Below, one piece after another: positions 1 to 8,212 of a stretch of 64,000 nucleotides of DNA. Numbering within the stretch: position 1 is the stretch's first letter; each line of letters starts with the position of its first letter. The translations under genes and the position numbers were made by a program. The stretch is from JAYSYM01 sp964543475 (lineage in GTDB: Bacteria > Bdellovibrionota > Bdellovibrionia > Bdellovibrionales > JAMPXM01): NCBI GenBank assembly GCA_964543475.1, contig CAZIYJ010000007.1:71733-135732 (forward strand). The letters are read 5' to 3'. The notes below the pieces were generated by a model. That model made no database searches. It saw only the letters and a program-made list of their open reading frames with translations, and was not told where the DNA came from.

Positions 1-1284
1 GCTGGAAGTTTTGGGCTTATCGGTCTGAGAGGCTACTCGTCAAATTCGAAACGAAATTCGCTCCTAATTAATTTATTTGTTCTCCTGCCGAGTGCGGCTC
101 CAGTCCTATTTGTAATTTTGTCGGCACTCAACATAGCTCCGTCACTCACCGGACTCTCGGGAATTGTTTTGCTGCACTCGCTGATCAACGTTGGGTTAGT
201 AGCGGTAACGTTTGAAATGTTGTTGATCGAGAAAACAGGTGGCTATCTTGAGCTTGCTCGAGTCGAAGGCGCTTCAGTTGGTAGAATGATTTTCAAAATA
301 ATTTTACCGATTCTAAAAAAAGAAATTATCTTGATCTGGCTTTCAATATTTGCGTTCTGTTTTACAAGCTTTGCTATTCCGCTCATCATCGGCGGAAGCC
401 AGGCGACGACTATCGAAGTACTCATCTACGAATTGATTCGAGTTGACGCAAACTGGGGAGATGCCTCAATAGTAGCGGGCCTCCAATCACTTTTTATTTT
501 CATTCTAACTTTTGCCATCGTCCGAAGCGACCACGAACATTCATCGCGCGAGACCAATCTTCAATTCTTGGGTGTAAAATTGCTTTCGGTTTTAATTTTG
601 CTCCCAAGTACTGTGTTAGTTATTGGACTCCTCATCGAATTAATTCCAGGGTTTCGCGAGTTGTTTCGAGAAATTCCGATCTCTGAATTGCTATCGTTGG
701 GTTTGAACTCGCTTATGATTTCTCTCGGGACGGCAACACTCTGTCTTGCCAGTCTCGGGCTGATTGCTTTGGCGCAGCCTACGGGAGTTTGGCGTAAAAT
801 GATTCTAGGATTTCTTGCTCCGAGTTCGATTCTCACTGGCTTTGCACTTTTGATTGTGTGGCGTGATGTTGGTGCAGCATCTCTAATTAAAATTTCTATC
901 GGGCTGACTCTGCTTTTCTTGCCGATTCTTTATCGACTCGGTTGGGATGCAAAGCTTCGCCAACTTCGCAGCCAAATTCAAACCGCCGAAATCCTCGGTG
1001 CTAATCGGTGGCTTGCATTTACGAAAGTCGCTTGGCCGCAGCTTCAACCGACAGCCGCCAAGCTCTCAGCACTTGCAGCGTTCTGGGCGTGGGGAGACTT
1101 TGCACTCAGCAAAATGGTTGCTGAGAGAACTCTCTCGATTTCTTTGATGGTTCAGTCCTTGATGGGTGCTTATCGCTTAAGTTCTGCAACAGCGCTTGTC
1201 TGGTTGATGTTCTTTGGAAGTGCGCTAACATACTTCATAGTTTGGAGCGTGGTGAATGTCGCGAGTCGAAAACCTTCTCATTGA
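1..1284 (+). CDS. ABC transporter permease, two-in-one (thiamine/iron(III) type), 5' partial
   Basis: The reading frame is open from base 1, so the N-terminus lies outside the window. The protein carries two permease halves in one chain, as in ThiP and FbpB. Each half has a cytoplasmic EAA-type loop that contacts the ATPase: one around ELARVEGASVGRMIFK (near 250-300) and one around QTAEILGANRWLAFTK (near 980-1030). About ten hydrophobic helices are visible. Such permeases import a small ligand delivered by a periplasmic binding protein, probably encoded to the left. The gene overlaps the ATPase gene by 29 bases, implying translational coupling. Substrate (thiamine, ferric iron or another ligand) cannot be decided from sequence alone. 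Confidence 0.85.
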   Translation, partial: AGSFGLIGLRGYSSNSKRNSLLINLFVLLPSAAPVLFVILSALNIAPSLTGLSGIVLLHSLINVGLVAVTFEMLLIEKTGGYLELARVEGASVGRMIFKIILPILKKEIILIWLSIFAFCFTSFAIPLIIGGSQATTIEVLIYELIRVDANWGDASIVAGLQSLFIFILTFAIVRSDHEHSSRETNLQFLGVKLLSVLILLPSTVLVIGLLIELIPGFRELFREIPISELLSLGLNSLMISLGTATLCLASLGLIALAQPTGVWRKMILGFLAPSSILTGFALLIVWRDVGAASLIKISIGLTLLFLPILYRLGWDAKLRQLRSQIQTAEILGANRWLAFTKVAWPQLQPTAAKLSALAAFWAWGDFALSKMVAERTLSISLMVQSLMGAYRLSSATALVWLMFFGSALTYFIVWSVVNVASRKPSH

Positions 1285-1927
1285 GTATTCCGATTTTAAG
1301 ATCGATATTCCGTCGTGGGAAATTCTTGATCAAGGTGTCACGGCTCTGTGGGGCCCGTCGGGCGCTGGCAAAACCACTGTGTTTCGTGCGTTACTTGGGT
1401 TAGAGCCTGTTAAGTCATTGAAGTGGATATTTGCAGCTCCCGGAGCTACCGAAGGTGAGCAACTGGATCTTGCGGCTCTTCCGACTCCTGCGCGTAAGTT
1501 GGGGGTCGTCTTTCAAACGCTCGATCTTTTTCCTCATATGACTGCACGAGAGAACATCCGCTTTGCGGCCGAAGCTCGCGGGTTATCAAATTCTGAAACC
1601 AAATCGCGCGAAGAAGAATTAATTGCAACTCTGCGGATGTCATCGTTTATCGATCGTTCGGCTTCAGTCATTTCTGGCGGTGAGAAGCAGCGAGTTGCTT
1701 TGGCTCGGGCAATGATTGCGCGTCCGCGGGTTTTGTTTTTGGACGAACCGTTTTCGTCACTTGATGCTGACCTTAAGGGTGAAGCGCGCGCGCTGGTGAA
1801 ATCAGCCATCGCTGCTTGGAAAATTCCAACTGTTCTTGTCACTCACGACAAAGACGATCTCGCAGCTCTCGCAACGAAAATTTCTGAGATTAGAAATGGG
1901 AAGATTGTTTCAGAGCGAATGATTTAG
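1256..1927 (+). CDS. ABC transporter ATP-binding protein (ThiQ/FbpC-like)
   Basis: A 223-residue nucleotide-binding subunit that energises the preceding permease at the inner membrane. Walker A is GPSGAGKTT near residue 33, a Q-loop is seen in VVFQTLDLFPH, the signature is ISGGEKQRVALARAM and Walker B is RVLFLDEPFSSLD, followed by the switch histidine in LVTHD. All catalytic motifs are intact. It lacks the C-terminal TOBE-type extension of FbpC/PotA proteins, which fits the shorter ThiQ form. The ATG at 1256 lies inside the end of the permease gene, and the N-terminus starts directly with a short strand as in ThiQ. No terminator is obvious downstream. Confidence 0.9.
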   Translation: MSRVENLLIEYSDFKIDIPSWEILDQGVTALWGPSGAGKTTVFRALLGLEPVKSLKWIFAAPGATEGEQLDLAALPTPARKLGVVFQTLDLFPHMTARENIRFAAEARGLSNSETKSREEELIATLRMSSFIDRSASVISGGEKQRVALARAMIARPRVLFLDEPFSSLDADLKGEARALVKSAIAAWKIPTVLVTHDKDDLAALATKISEIRNGKIVSERMI

Positions 1928-2277
1928 TTTTTGTTCTTCGGTATAGTGGCCGGCTTCTTCAAGGATTCCGTTATCGTAACCTTTCTCTCTAACTCCATAT
2001 CAATTAATTTCGAATTCGCATGCGGGTAACAATTGAACCGGAAGAAAGTTAAATCTGTGATGGGTCAACTTTTTATTTGACACGATTTCGTCAGCCGCAC
2101 GCTGTTGCTTGTGCGTAACAATTTGGTAAGTCTGATCGGTTCGCATTTTAAAAATTTAAACTCTTTCCATCGAGCGACAGCGCGCAGAATGATGACGCTA
2201 ATTAGTTTATCGAGCCGCGAGCGTCTGAAAAGAAACTGAGAAATATCAAATTTTAAATGTCGTGTTATGGTGCTCGC
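1928..2277. other. Intergenic region upstream of the HNH gene
   Basis: About 350 bases without a convincing gene. A TTGACA hexamer at 2077-2082 could be a -35 element for the HNH gene, but no good -10 follows at 16-18 bases. The short minus-strand frame in this stretch has no start context or family likeness and is treated as chance. Confidence 0.4.
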
Positions 2278-2294
2278 ACTTCCACGGTGGAAGT
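2278..2294. repeat. Short palindrome, copy 1, overlapping the HNH gene translation start region
   Basis: ACTTCCAC-G-GTGGAAGT, with perfect 8-base arms around one base. It ends four bases before the AAGGAG-like Shine-Dalgarno of the HNH gene (start 2306). The same element recurs twice inside the gene. It could serve as an operator or an mRNA hairpin near the ribosome site, or be a copy of a small mobile palindrome. Confidence 0.75.
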
Positions 2295-2305
2295 AAAGGA
2301 GCAAA

Positions 2306-3280
2306 ATGCAAACCGAAAAAAATTCCTCTGATCAAATCACTTTCATGACTCAACTCAAAAAAGTTTCGAGTGAAAAGATCGATGCAGAGCTTCGACTGGA
2401 GACAGCGTCAGAGCGCGAGCTCTTATCTAAGATCGTTTGCTACATTTACGAAGTTGATCGACGAAAGCTTTATCTGCGGTACAACTGCACGAGTCTTTTT
2501 GAATATCTCACTAAAGAAATGAAATATTCTGCGGGTTCTGCCCAACGGAGGCTCGATGCTGCAAGGTTGCTCGGTGACACACCAGAACTTGTTGAAGGCC
2601 TCGCTTCTGGAGATTTGACGCTAAGTCAAATTTCTATTGTCGCCCATGGATTGAAGCAGGCCAAGAGAGAGGCAAGTAACAGCGGAGCAAAGTTCACTTC
2701 CACCGTGGAAGTGAAGCGGGATTTATTTTCGAAGGTAAAGTCGCAGGCGACAGCGGGTGCTCAGCAGATCGTGGCGAAGACTCTCAATTTAGAAATTAGA
2801 GCTTTCGATAAAATGGTCGTTCAAAGAGATGAATCGCTTCGTTTAGAAATTACCTTTTCAAAAGAAGAAGTGGAGCTTTTGAAAGAGGTAAAAGATTTGC
2901 TTTCGCATTCAATGCCAGGTGCTAGCTATAAAGAAGTTTTGGTCGCGAGTTTGAAAGAATTGAAGAAGAGAAAAAGTGCTTCGCCACAAAAGAAGGAAGG
3001 GATTAGTCAGAAATTAGAAGTGCGCGCTTCCGCTGTGGAAGTAAAAAAGTTTGACCACAGCAAGTCATCGATTGGGGAAGTTAGAAGATCGGTATTCAGA
3101 AAAGATAAGAGTTGTCGGTGGGAGTTCGCAAATGGTCAGAAGTGCGGATCTACTTTTCAACTTCAAATAGATCATAAAAAATCGAAGTGGTTGGGCGGGT
3201 CGAATGAGTCGGACAATCTTCAATTACTTTGCTCAGCACACAACAAGCTAAAGTATCAGCAGGAGATGGGGCTTAGTTAA
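2306..3280 (+). CDS. HNH endonuclease family protein (DUF222-like N-terminus)
   Basis: A 324-residue protein with a helical N-terminal region containing FEYLTKEMKYSAGSAQRRLDAARLL (about residues 66-90) and a C-terminal HNH nuclease domain (about 262-320). The nuclease part shows two Cys pairs and the core QIDHKKSKWLGGSNESDN...LCSAHN, so a zinc-supported beta-beta-alpha metal fold is expected. Proteins of this architecture are multi-copy in Bdellovibrio-like genomes; their biological role is not settled. The ATG at 2306 is preceded by GTAAAGGAG. Two palindromes (2693-2715 and 3027-3041) sit in the coding region at linker positions, each encoding a Ser-(Thr/Ala)-Val-Glu-Val-Lys motif. The gene stands alone between unrelated neighbours. 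Confidence 0.85.
   Translation: MQTEKNSSDQITFMTQLKKVSSEKIDAELRLETASERELLSKIVCYIYEVDRRKLYLRYNCTSLFEYLTKEMKYSAGSAQRRLDAARLLGDTPELVEGLASGDLTLSQISIVAHGLKQAKREASNSGAKFTSTVEVKRDLFSKVKSQATAGAQQIVAKTLNLEIRAFDKMVVQRDESLRLEITFSKEEVELLKEVKDLLSHSMPGASYKEVLVASLKELKKRKSASPQKKEGISQKLEVRASAVEVKKFDHSKSSIGEVRRSVFRKDKSCRWEFANGQKCGSTFQLQIDHKKSKWLGGSNESDNLQLLCSAHNKLKYQQEMGLS
2693..2715. repeat. Short palindrome, copy 2, inside the HNH gene
   Basis: TTCACTTCCAC-C-GTGGAAGTGAA, with perfect 11-base arms around one base, at codons about 130-137. It is the longest of the three copies and encodes the linker stretch FTSTVEVK between the N-terminal and middle regions. Confidence 0.8.
3027..3041. repeat. Short palindrome, copy 3 (imperfect), inside the HNH gene
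   Basis: CTTCCGC-T-GTGGAAG, one mismatch in 7-base arms, at about codons 241-246 directly before the HNH domain. It encodes SAVEVK, matching the peptide encoded by copy 2, in the same reading frame. Confidence 0.6.
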
Positions 3281-3322
3281 CTGCAGTGATTAGGGTGACC
3301 GCACAAGGGAAGCTCCGGAAAA

Positions 3323-4351
3323 CTAGCCCTTGACGAGCGAAGGGTTGATCTTGCGAGGCCACACAGCTTGCTTCTTCGCTAACGGAATAAAACTTGCGGC
3401 AGCTGCGATGTCGTTGATGTGATTAAATTCTGCTTCAGTAAAACCATGAAGTTTCTCAAGATTCGAATATTCATCGAGCAAAGTCGTATTAAACACACCT
3501 GGATCATCGGTGTTCAACGTCACTGGAACTCCAGCTTCCATCAATTTTCGAAACGGATGCTTCGCAACGGATTCAACTGCGTTTGTTAACCAGTTGCTGA
3601 TTGGGCAGAGCTCAAGAGGAATTTTACGCTCTCGAATGTAAGCCATTGCTTTTTCGTCTTTGGCAATTTGTACGCCGTGACCGATGCGATCGGCTCCAAG
3701 TTTTTCGACAGCATCGTAAACTGATTGTGAGGCGGTCGGAACTGGCGCCTCGCCAGCATGAACCGTAATTTTTAAGCCTGCTGCTTTTGCTTCTTGAAAG
3801 TAGGGAGCAAACAATTTGCAATCAAAACCAACTTCGTTATCAGCAAGATCTAAACCGACAATAGAATCTTTGTTTGCAATTGCAAAGTCCGTTACACGTT
3901 TTGCATCTGCTTGAGAGCGAATACGTTGAATGATCAAAAGTAAACCCACTGCAATTGGCAAATGCGAACAGGCTTTTACTCCGGCATTGATTGCATCGTG
4001 AATCTGTTGAAACGAAAGATGCTCGTGGCCCTCTTCGATAAATGTCGGAGCGTAACGAAGCTCAAGAATTCGCACTCCCTCGGCCGAGCAATCCTCGATG
4101 ATTTCTCGAGTGATTCGAGTGAGCACTTCAGGTGCATTAATAACTTGTTGGGTGACCATGAATTTTTTGAGCACTGCTCCTAAATCAGCCATCGGCTCAG
4201 TCACTAAAAACTCACGCTTAAATTCTTCGTCGCTTTCTGGGACTTTAATGCCCTGCGCTCGAGCTAATTCTTTCAGAGTCGATGGCCGCATAGAGCACTC
4301 GAGATGGCGATGAAGTTCTGCTTTGGGAATGGCCCGTAAATTCATATCCAC
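3323..4351 (-). CDS. add: Adenosine deaminase family protein
   Basis: A 342-residue amidohydrolase that hydrolyses adenosine (or adenine) to inosine (or hypoxanthine) in purine salvage. Metal and catalytic motifs are visible in order: HRH in the N-terminal ELHRHLE, the second-shell HAGEA with its metal His, RIGHGV, LELCPISN, and the catalytic NTDDPGVF near the C-terminus. Length fits the family. The first motif is HRHLE rather than the common HVHLDG, and the substrate could be adenine or a modified nucleoside. Transcribed alone; the divergent neighbour is the transketolase gene. Confidence 0.85.
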   Translation of the reverse strand: MDMNLRAIPKAELHRHLECSMRPSTLKELARAQGIKVPESDEEFKREFLVTEPMADLGAVLKKFMVTQQVINAPEVLTRITREIIEDCSAEGVRILELRYAPTFIEEGHEHLSFQQIHDAINAGVKACSHLPIAVGLLLIIQRIRSQADAKRVTDFAIANKDSIVGLDLADNEVGFDCKLFAPYFQEAKAAGLKITVHAGEAPVPTASQSVYDAVEKLGADRIGHGVQIAKDEKAMAYIRERKIPLELCPISNWLTNAVESVAKHPFRKLMEAGVPVTLNTDDPGVFNTTLLDEYSNLEKLHGFTEAEFNHINDIAAAASFIPLAKKQAVWPRKINPSLVKG

Positions 4352-4424
4352 GGAGAATAGGGTGCCAAGCGCTCTAGAAACAAGAATTTATTGACCAAGG
4401 TGTGAGGCGCTGCGATAAGAAAAC

Positions 4425-6473
4425 ATGTCACAAGTACAGCCAATCAGTATCAAATCGCGTTTAGCCTCTAGCCCTTCAAATGCTCCAAAATTCCCAGTCA
4501 GAGTTCAGCTGCAAAGTGGTGAATCGATCACTGTTGCTGACCCGCGAGCAACCAGAGCCATGATTATCTTGATGGACATGAATGCTCTGCATGGAGGAGC
4601 GGCTAGTCACTACGGTGGTCCGGCAGCGTTTGCCGAACTCATGTCAGCGACCCATGGTCTCATGTTCACCGAAGCAAAGAAGTCTGGAAGCGAGTGGTAT
4701 CAGTGTTTCAATTTTGTGAACGATGCCGGCCACTGCGAAAATGGCCTTTATGCTCTTAAAGCCAACTACGGTTTTGCGAATCTCTCTCTAAACGACTTAA
4801 AAAAATTCCGATCAATCGAGAGTCCCCTCACTGGTCACGGTGAAGCCCATTTATTTCCACAAGGAGTGCTTGTGAGCAATGGTCCTCTTGGATCAGGCTT
4901 GCCTCAAGCACAGGGCCTTGCGATGGCTGATTCACTTGCCGGAAAAAAGCGCCTCACTGTTTGCGCCATCTCTGATGGAGCCGCGATGGAAGGCGAAGCA
5001 AAAGAATCTTTTGCTGCAATTCCTGGTTTAGCTCGTAAAGGGAAGATGGGTCCGTTCGTCTGTATCTTAAGCGATAACAAAACAAAACTTTCTGGTCGCA
5101 TTGAGCAAGATTCATTTTCAATGGAGCCAACTTTTCAGTCTCTTGAGAAACTTGGATGGAAAGTGATTCGCATAGAAGACGGCCATAATCTTCAGGCGTG
5201 TGTCGCAAATATTGAAGAGGCGTTCGCGCAAGCAAAGCTCGACCCGAGTGTTCCGGTTTTGATTCACGCTCGTACGATTAAAGGCAAAGGAAGCAAAAAA
5301 GCTGAAGCATCAGCAACTGGATCGCACGGTTTTTCGCTTAAGAAGGCCGATGAGATCGCAGCTTTCCTCACCGAAATTTACGATGGTCAGGCAGTTCCAA
5401 ACGAGTTCATGGCTTGGGCCGAAGAACTAATGCAGTACGAGAAAGACAAAGCAGCAAATGCAAAGCCTGCTGCGCCAGCTTCGACTGACCCAACTACGAT
5501 CAAAGAGAAAATTCAGCTGGGAGTGAGTAGCGCGTTGATCAAAAAGCGCAAAGAAGGTCATCCGATCATTTCTGTTTCAGCTGACTTACAAGGTTCAACT
5601 GGCCTTGCTGAGTTCCAAAAAGAATTTCCTGAGGCAACTCTTGATGTTGGCGTCGCCGAATCAAATATGGTCAGCACCGCTGCAGGGCTTTCGATTGGCG
5701 GCTTTATTCCGATCGTAGATACATTCGCACAGTTCGGCGTTACAAAAGGTGCGCTCCCTATCACGATGGCAAATTTATCGCTTGGTCCAGTGATCGCAGT
5801 GTTTTCTCACACAGGATTCCAAGATGCTGCCGATGGTGCTTCACACCAGGCTCTTAGCTTCTTTGCTCAAGTTTCATCAATCCCGCACACCGAAGTTTAT
5901 GCGCTAACGAGCAGCTCTGAGGCAGATGCTTTGGTTTCTCAGGCGATTGAGCGTTTTGCGGCCGACAGAAAAAACGGAAAAGTTCCGCCTTCAGTGATCT
6001 TCTTCTTAGGTCGCGAAAATTTTCCGCGTACTTATACAAATGATCTCAACTATAAACTTGGTGTTGGCCAAGAAATACATGCCGATGTTCCTCAAGCAAA
6101 CAAAGCGGTAACGATAGTCGCGGCCGGATCTCTTCTACCAGAAGCATTGAAGGCAGCAAAAACTTTGAAGGAAAAAGGCATCGGTACAATCGTTATTAAT
6201 CCATCATCGATTAATCATCCTGATACTGCACTGGTGACTAAAGCTCTCGCTCGAACCGGCGGAAAGCTTGTGACCGTTGAGGAGCATCGATTGACGGGCG
6301 GTATGGGAGCAATGCTTTCACATGCGCTCATGCTCAAAGGCGAAACGTTTAAACTTAAGTCTTTAGGTATCGGCGATCACTTTGGTCAGAGCGCTTACTC
6401 AGCGCTTGATCTTTACAAGCGCGATGGTCTTGATAGCGCTGCAATTGCAAAAGCTGCTGAAAGCCTCGTTTAA
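4425..6473 (+). CDS. tkt: Transketolase (divergent)
   Basis: A 682-residue thiamine-diphosphate enzyme of full transketolase length, expected to move two-carbon ketol units in the pentose phosphate pathway. The N-terminal ThDP domain contains GHGEAHLFPQG, GPLGSGLPQAQGLAMA and the Mg/ThDP segment SDGAAMEGE...DNKTKLSG. The Pyr domain carries the conserved glutamate in GVAESNM and the substrate loop TGFQDAADGASHQ. The C-terminal domain begins around VTIVAAGS. The usual GDG is SDG here and the early substrate-binding His region is unusual (HGGAASHYGG), so this belongs to a divergent branch and its substrate range might differ. Preceded by a start at 4425 with little visible Shine-Dalgarno. Confidence 0.82.
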   Translation: MSQVQPISIKSRLASSPSNAPKFPVRVQLQSGESITVADPRATRAMIILMDMNALHGGAASHYGGPAAFAELMSATHGLMFTEAKKSGSEWYQCFNFVNDAGHCENGLYALKANYGFANLSLNDLKKFRSIESPLTGHGEAHLFPQGVLVSNGPLGSGLPQAQGLAMADSLAGKKRLTVCAISDGAAMEGEAKESFAAIPGLARKGKMGPFVCILSDNKTKLSGRIEQDSFSMEPTFQSLEKLGWKVIRIEDGHNLQACVANIEEAFAQAKLDPSVPVLIHARTIKGKGSKKAEASATGSHGFSLKKADEIAAFLTEIYDGQAVPNEFMAWAEELMQYEKDKAANAKPAAPASTDPTTIKEKIQLGVSSALIKKRKEGHPIISVSADLQGSTGLAEFQKEFPEATLDVGVAESNMVSTAAGLSIGGFIPIVDTFAQFGVTKGALPITMANLSLGPVIAVFSHTGFQDAADGASHQALSFFAQVSSIPHTEVYALTSSSEADALVSQAIERFAADRKNGKVPPSVIFFLGRENFPRTYTNDLNYKLGVGQEIHADVPQANKAVTIVAAGSLLPEALKAAKTLKEKGIGTIVINPSSINHPDTALVTKALARTGGKLVTVEEHRLTGGMGAMLSHALMLKGETFKLKSLGIGDHFGQSAYSALDLYKRDGLDSAAIAKAAESLV

Positions 6474-6497
6474 AAAGGTCGCCAATTAATTTTCGAT

Positions 6498-7802
6498 CTA
6501 AATGTCGAGCGATTTTATAGCGTCTGCGCTCGGGCGTTTGATGAAGTAGAGAATCGCAATAACAGCAAAGATTCCTGCAGCCAATAAAAGTTCATTTGTT
6601 TTTGCAAAGCTTAACATCGTTAAGCAAACAACGGCCCCAAGAATCGGGACAAAAGTAGGAACTTCGAATCGTCCCTTCCGTTCATTCTTTTTTCGTTGAA
6701 GAACTACGAGAGAGATATTCACAACCGCAAAACAGATTAATAAAAGTACGCTGGTTGCTTTCGCAAGAACAGAAATGTCGCCAGCTAATGCTAGGCCGAG
6801 CAAAATCAGCAAAATAGTTGCGGCTGCAATGTGCGGTGTATGGCGTACCGGATGAATTTTCCCAAGCGCTGAAGGAAGAAGTTTTTGGTTTGCCATTCCA
6901 TACAACAAGCGAGAGCCCATCACGTAATTTAACAGCGCAGTATTCGCTACAGCGAACATCGAAATAATGCTGAAGATAGCTGTCGGGAACCAAGGAGCAG
7001 CTTTCGCTACCACATCAACGAGTGGTTGTTTTGATCCGGCTAAGTCGACGGGTGGTAAGACTGATACGGCGACCAAGCTGATGGTCACATAGATCAGCGA
7101 CGACACTCCAACTGCAGTGAGAAGGCCAATCGGAAGATTGCGCTCAGGATTTTTTACCTCTTCGCTCACATTCAAAATGTCTTCAAAGCCAACGAAAGAA
7201 TAAAACGTAAGGACTGCGCCGGTTAAGACGATCGAGAAACCTAATTCACCAGTTGGGTTTGCAGGAGTTGTGGCGTCGAAGTAATCCACTGATCCAAGGT
7301 AGCTCACGCCAACTCCGATGACGATGACGAGACCAGTGAGTTCGATGATGGTGCAGACAGCGTTCATCCACATCGACTCTCGCATGCCCCAGAAAACGAT
7401 GAATCCAACGACACAGGCAAAAATAATTATCCCTGCGGTGAGTGGAATGAATTCGAAAAGACCAGTGAAGTAACCTGAAAAAACTCGGCAAGCGGTTGCC
7501 ATTGAAGTCAGCCCTGAAGCAAGAACGGCTAAGCCGATGGTGTAAGAGAGAAACGGTTTTGAAAAAGCACGGAAGGTGATGTAAGCAGCACCTCCTGCTT
7601 TGGGATATCGTGATCCGAGCGATGCATACGACAAACCAGTAAGTCCGGCAGCCACCATGCTGGTTACAAAACCGAGCCAGGCTGCATAACCCATTTCGCC
7701 GGCTGCTTTACCAACGAGGCCATAAATACCAGCGCCGAGTATATCTCCAACACCGTAAAGAATCAGGGCCACCAAACCAATGTTGCGTTCAAGTTTTGTC
7801 AT
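6498..7802 (-). CDS. APC-superfamily amino acid permease
   Basis: An integral inner-membrane transporter of about 434 residues with 12 predicted helices. The first helix carries LYGVGDILGAGIYGLVG, the APC helix-1 G-rich unwinding motif that binds substrate carboxylates; EEVKNPERNLP follows helix 6 as in amino acid/polyamine permeases. The start at 7802 is preferred over an upstream TTG at 7832 because it has GGAG seven bases upstream and because a terminator hairpin occupies 7824-7849. Substrate unknown. It is likely transcribed on its own, since tatA transcription should end just before it. Confidence 0.85.
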   Translation of the reverse strand: MTKLERNIGLVALILYGVGDILGAGIYGLVGKAAGEMGYAAWLGFVTSMVAAGLTGLSYASLGSRYPKAGGAAYITFRAFSKPFLSYTIGLAVLASGLTSMATACRVFSGYFTGLFEFIPLTAGIIIFACVVGFIVFWGMRESMWMNAVCTIIELTGLVIVIGVGVSYLGSVDYFDATTPANPTGELGFSIVLTGAVLTFYSFVGFEDILNVSEEVKNPERNLPIGLLTAVGVSSLIYVTISLVAVSVLPPVDLAGSKQPLVDVVAKAAPWFPTAIFSIISMFAVANTALLNYVMGSRLLYGMANQKLLPSALGKIHPVRHTPHIAAATILLILLGLALAGDISVLAKATSVLLLICFAVVNISLVVLQRKKNERKGRFEVPTFVPILGAVVCLTMLSFAKTNELLLAAGIFAVIAILYFIKRPSADAIKSLDI

Positions 7803-7811
7803 GCGCGCTCT

Positions 7812-7849
7812 CCAAAAACAAAAAAGGCCCAAAGTTTCCTTTGAGCCTT
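7812..7849 (-). terminator. Rho-independent terminator after tatA
   Basis: On the minus strand an 11-bp stem (7839-7849 with 7824-7834, one G-U pair) with a GAAA tetraloop, followed by a T-rich run broken by one G. It lies 45 bases past the tatA stop and just before the permease start. Confidence 0.85.
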
Positions 7850-7894
7850 AATCGAGTAATTTAAGATTGTCTAACTTAACCTGTGAGAAAAAAT

Positions 7895-8131
7895 CTACGA
7901 GTTCTTTTTTTCAGTCTCAGACTCAGTATTTTTTTGACCTTGTTGAGCGCCGTGAAGAGATTCTTTTTTCTTTGCAGAATCAGTCACATCAAGTGCGTCG
8001 TCATTCAAACCATTTTTGAAGCCCTTGATGGCTTCACCCAAAGATTTTCCGAGTCCTGGTAGGCGAGATGGCCCGAAAAACACGAGTAAGATTACTAATA
8101 TTAGCAGTAAATGCGGAAGTCCAAGACCCAT
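7895..8131 (-). CDS. tatA: Sec-independent protein translocase subunit TatA/TatE
   Basis: A 78-residue protein with the TatA layout: a single N-terminal membrane helix (LPHLLLILVILLVFFG), the conserved FG(P) hinge, and an amphipathic helix SRLPGLGKSLGEAIKGFKNGL, then a charged tail. TatA oligomerises to form the pore-like assembly for export of folded twin-arginine substrates. tatB and tatC are not beside it. A terminator follows at 7812-7849. Confidence 0.93.
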   Translation of the reverse strand: MGLGLPHLLLILVILLVFFGPSRLPGLGKSLGEAIKGFKNGLNDDALDVTDSAKKKESLHGAQQGQKNTESETEKKNS

Positions 8132-8212
8132 ACGATTCTCCTTGATTGGTATCGCTCATTGAATTCTGCCATAGAAGTGGCGATCCGCCAAGCGCACGAA
8201 CAAACTAACCAG

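Noticed and set aside
1928..2305. A 79-codon minus-strand frame in the gap before the HNH gene
   Set aside because: No start context or family likeness, and it crosses the palindrome and regulatory stretch of the HNH gene.
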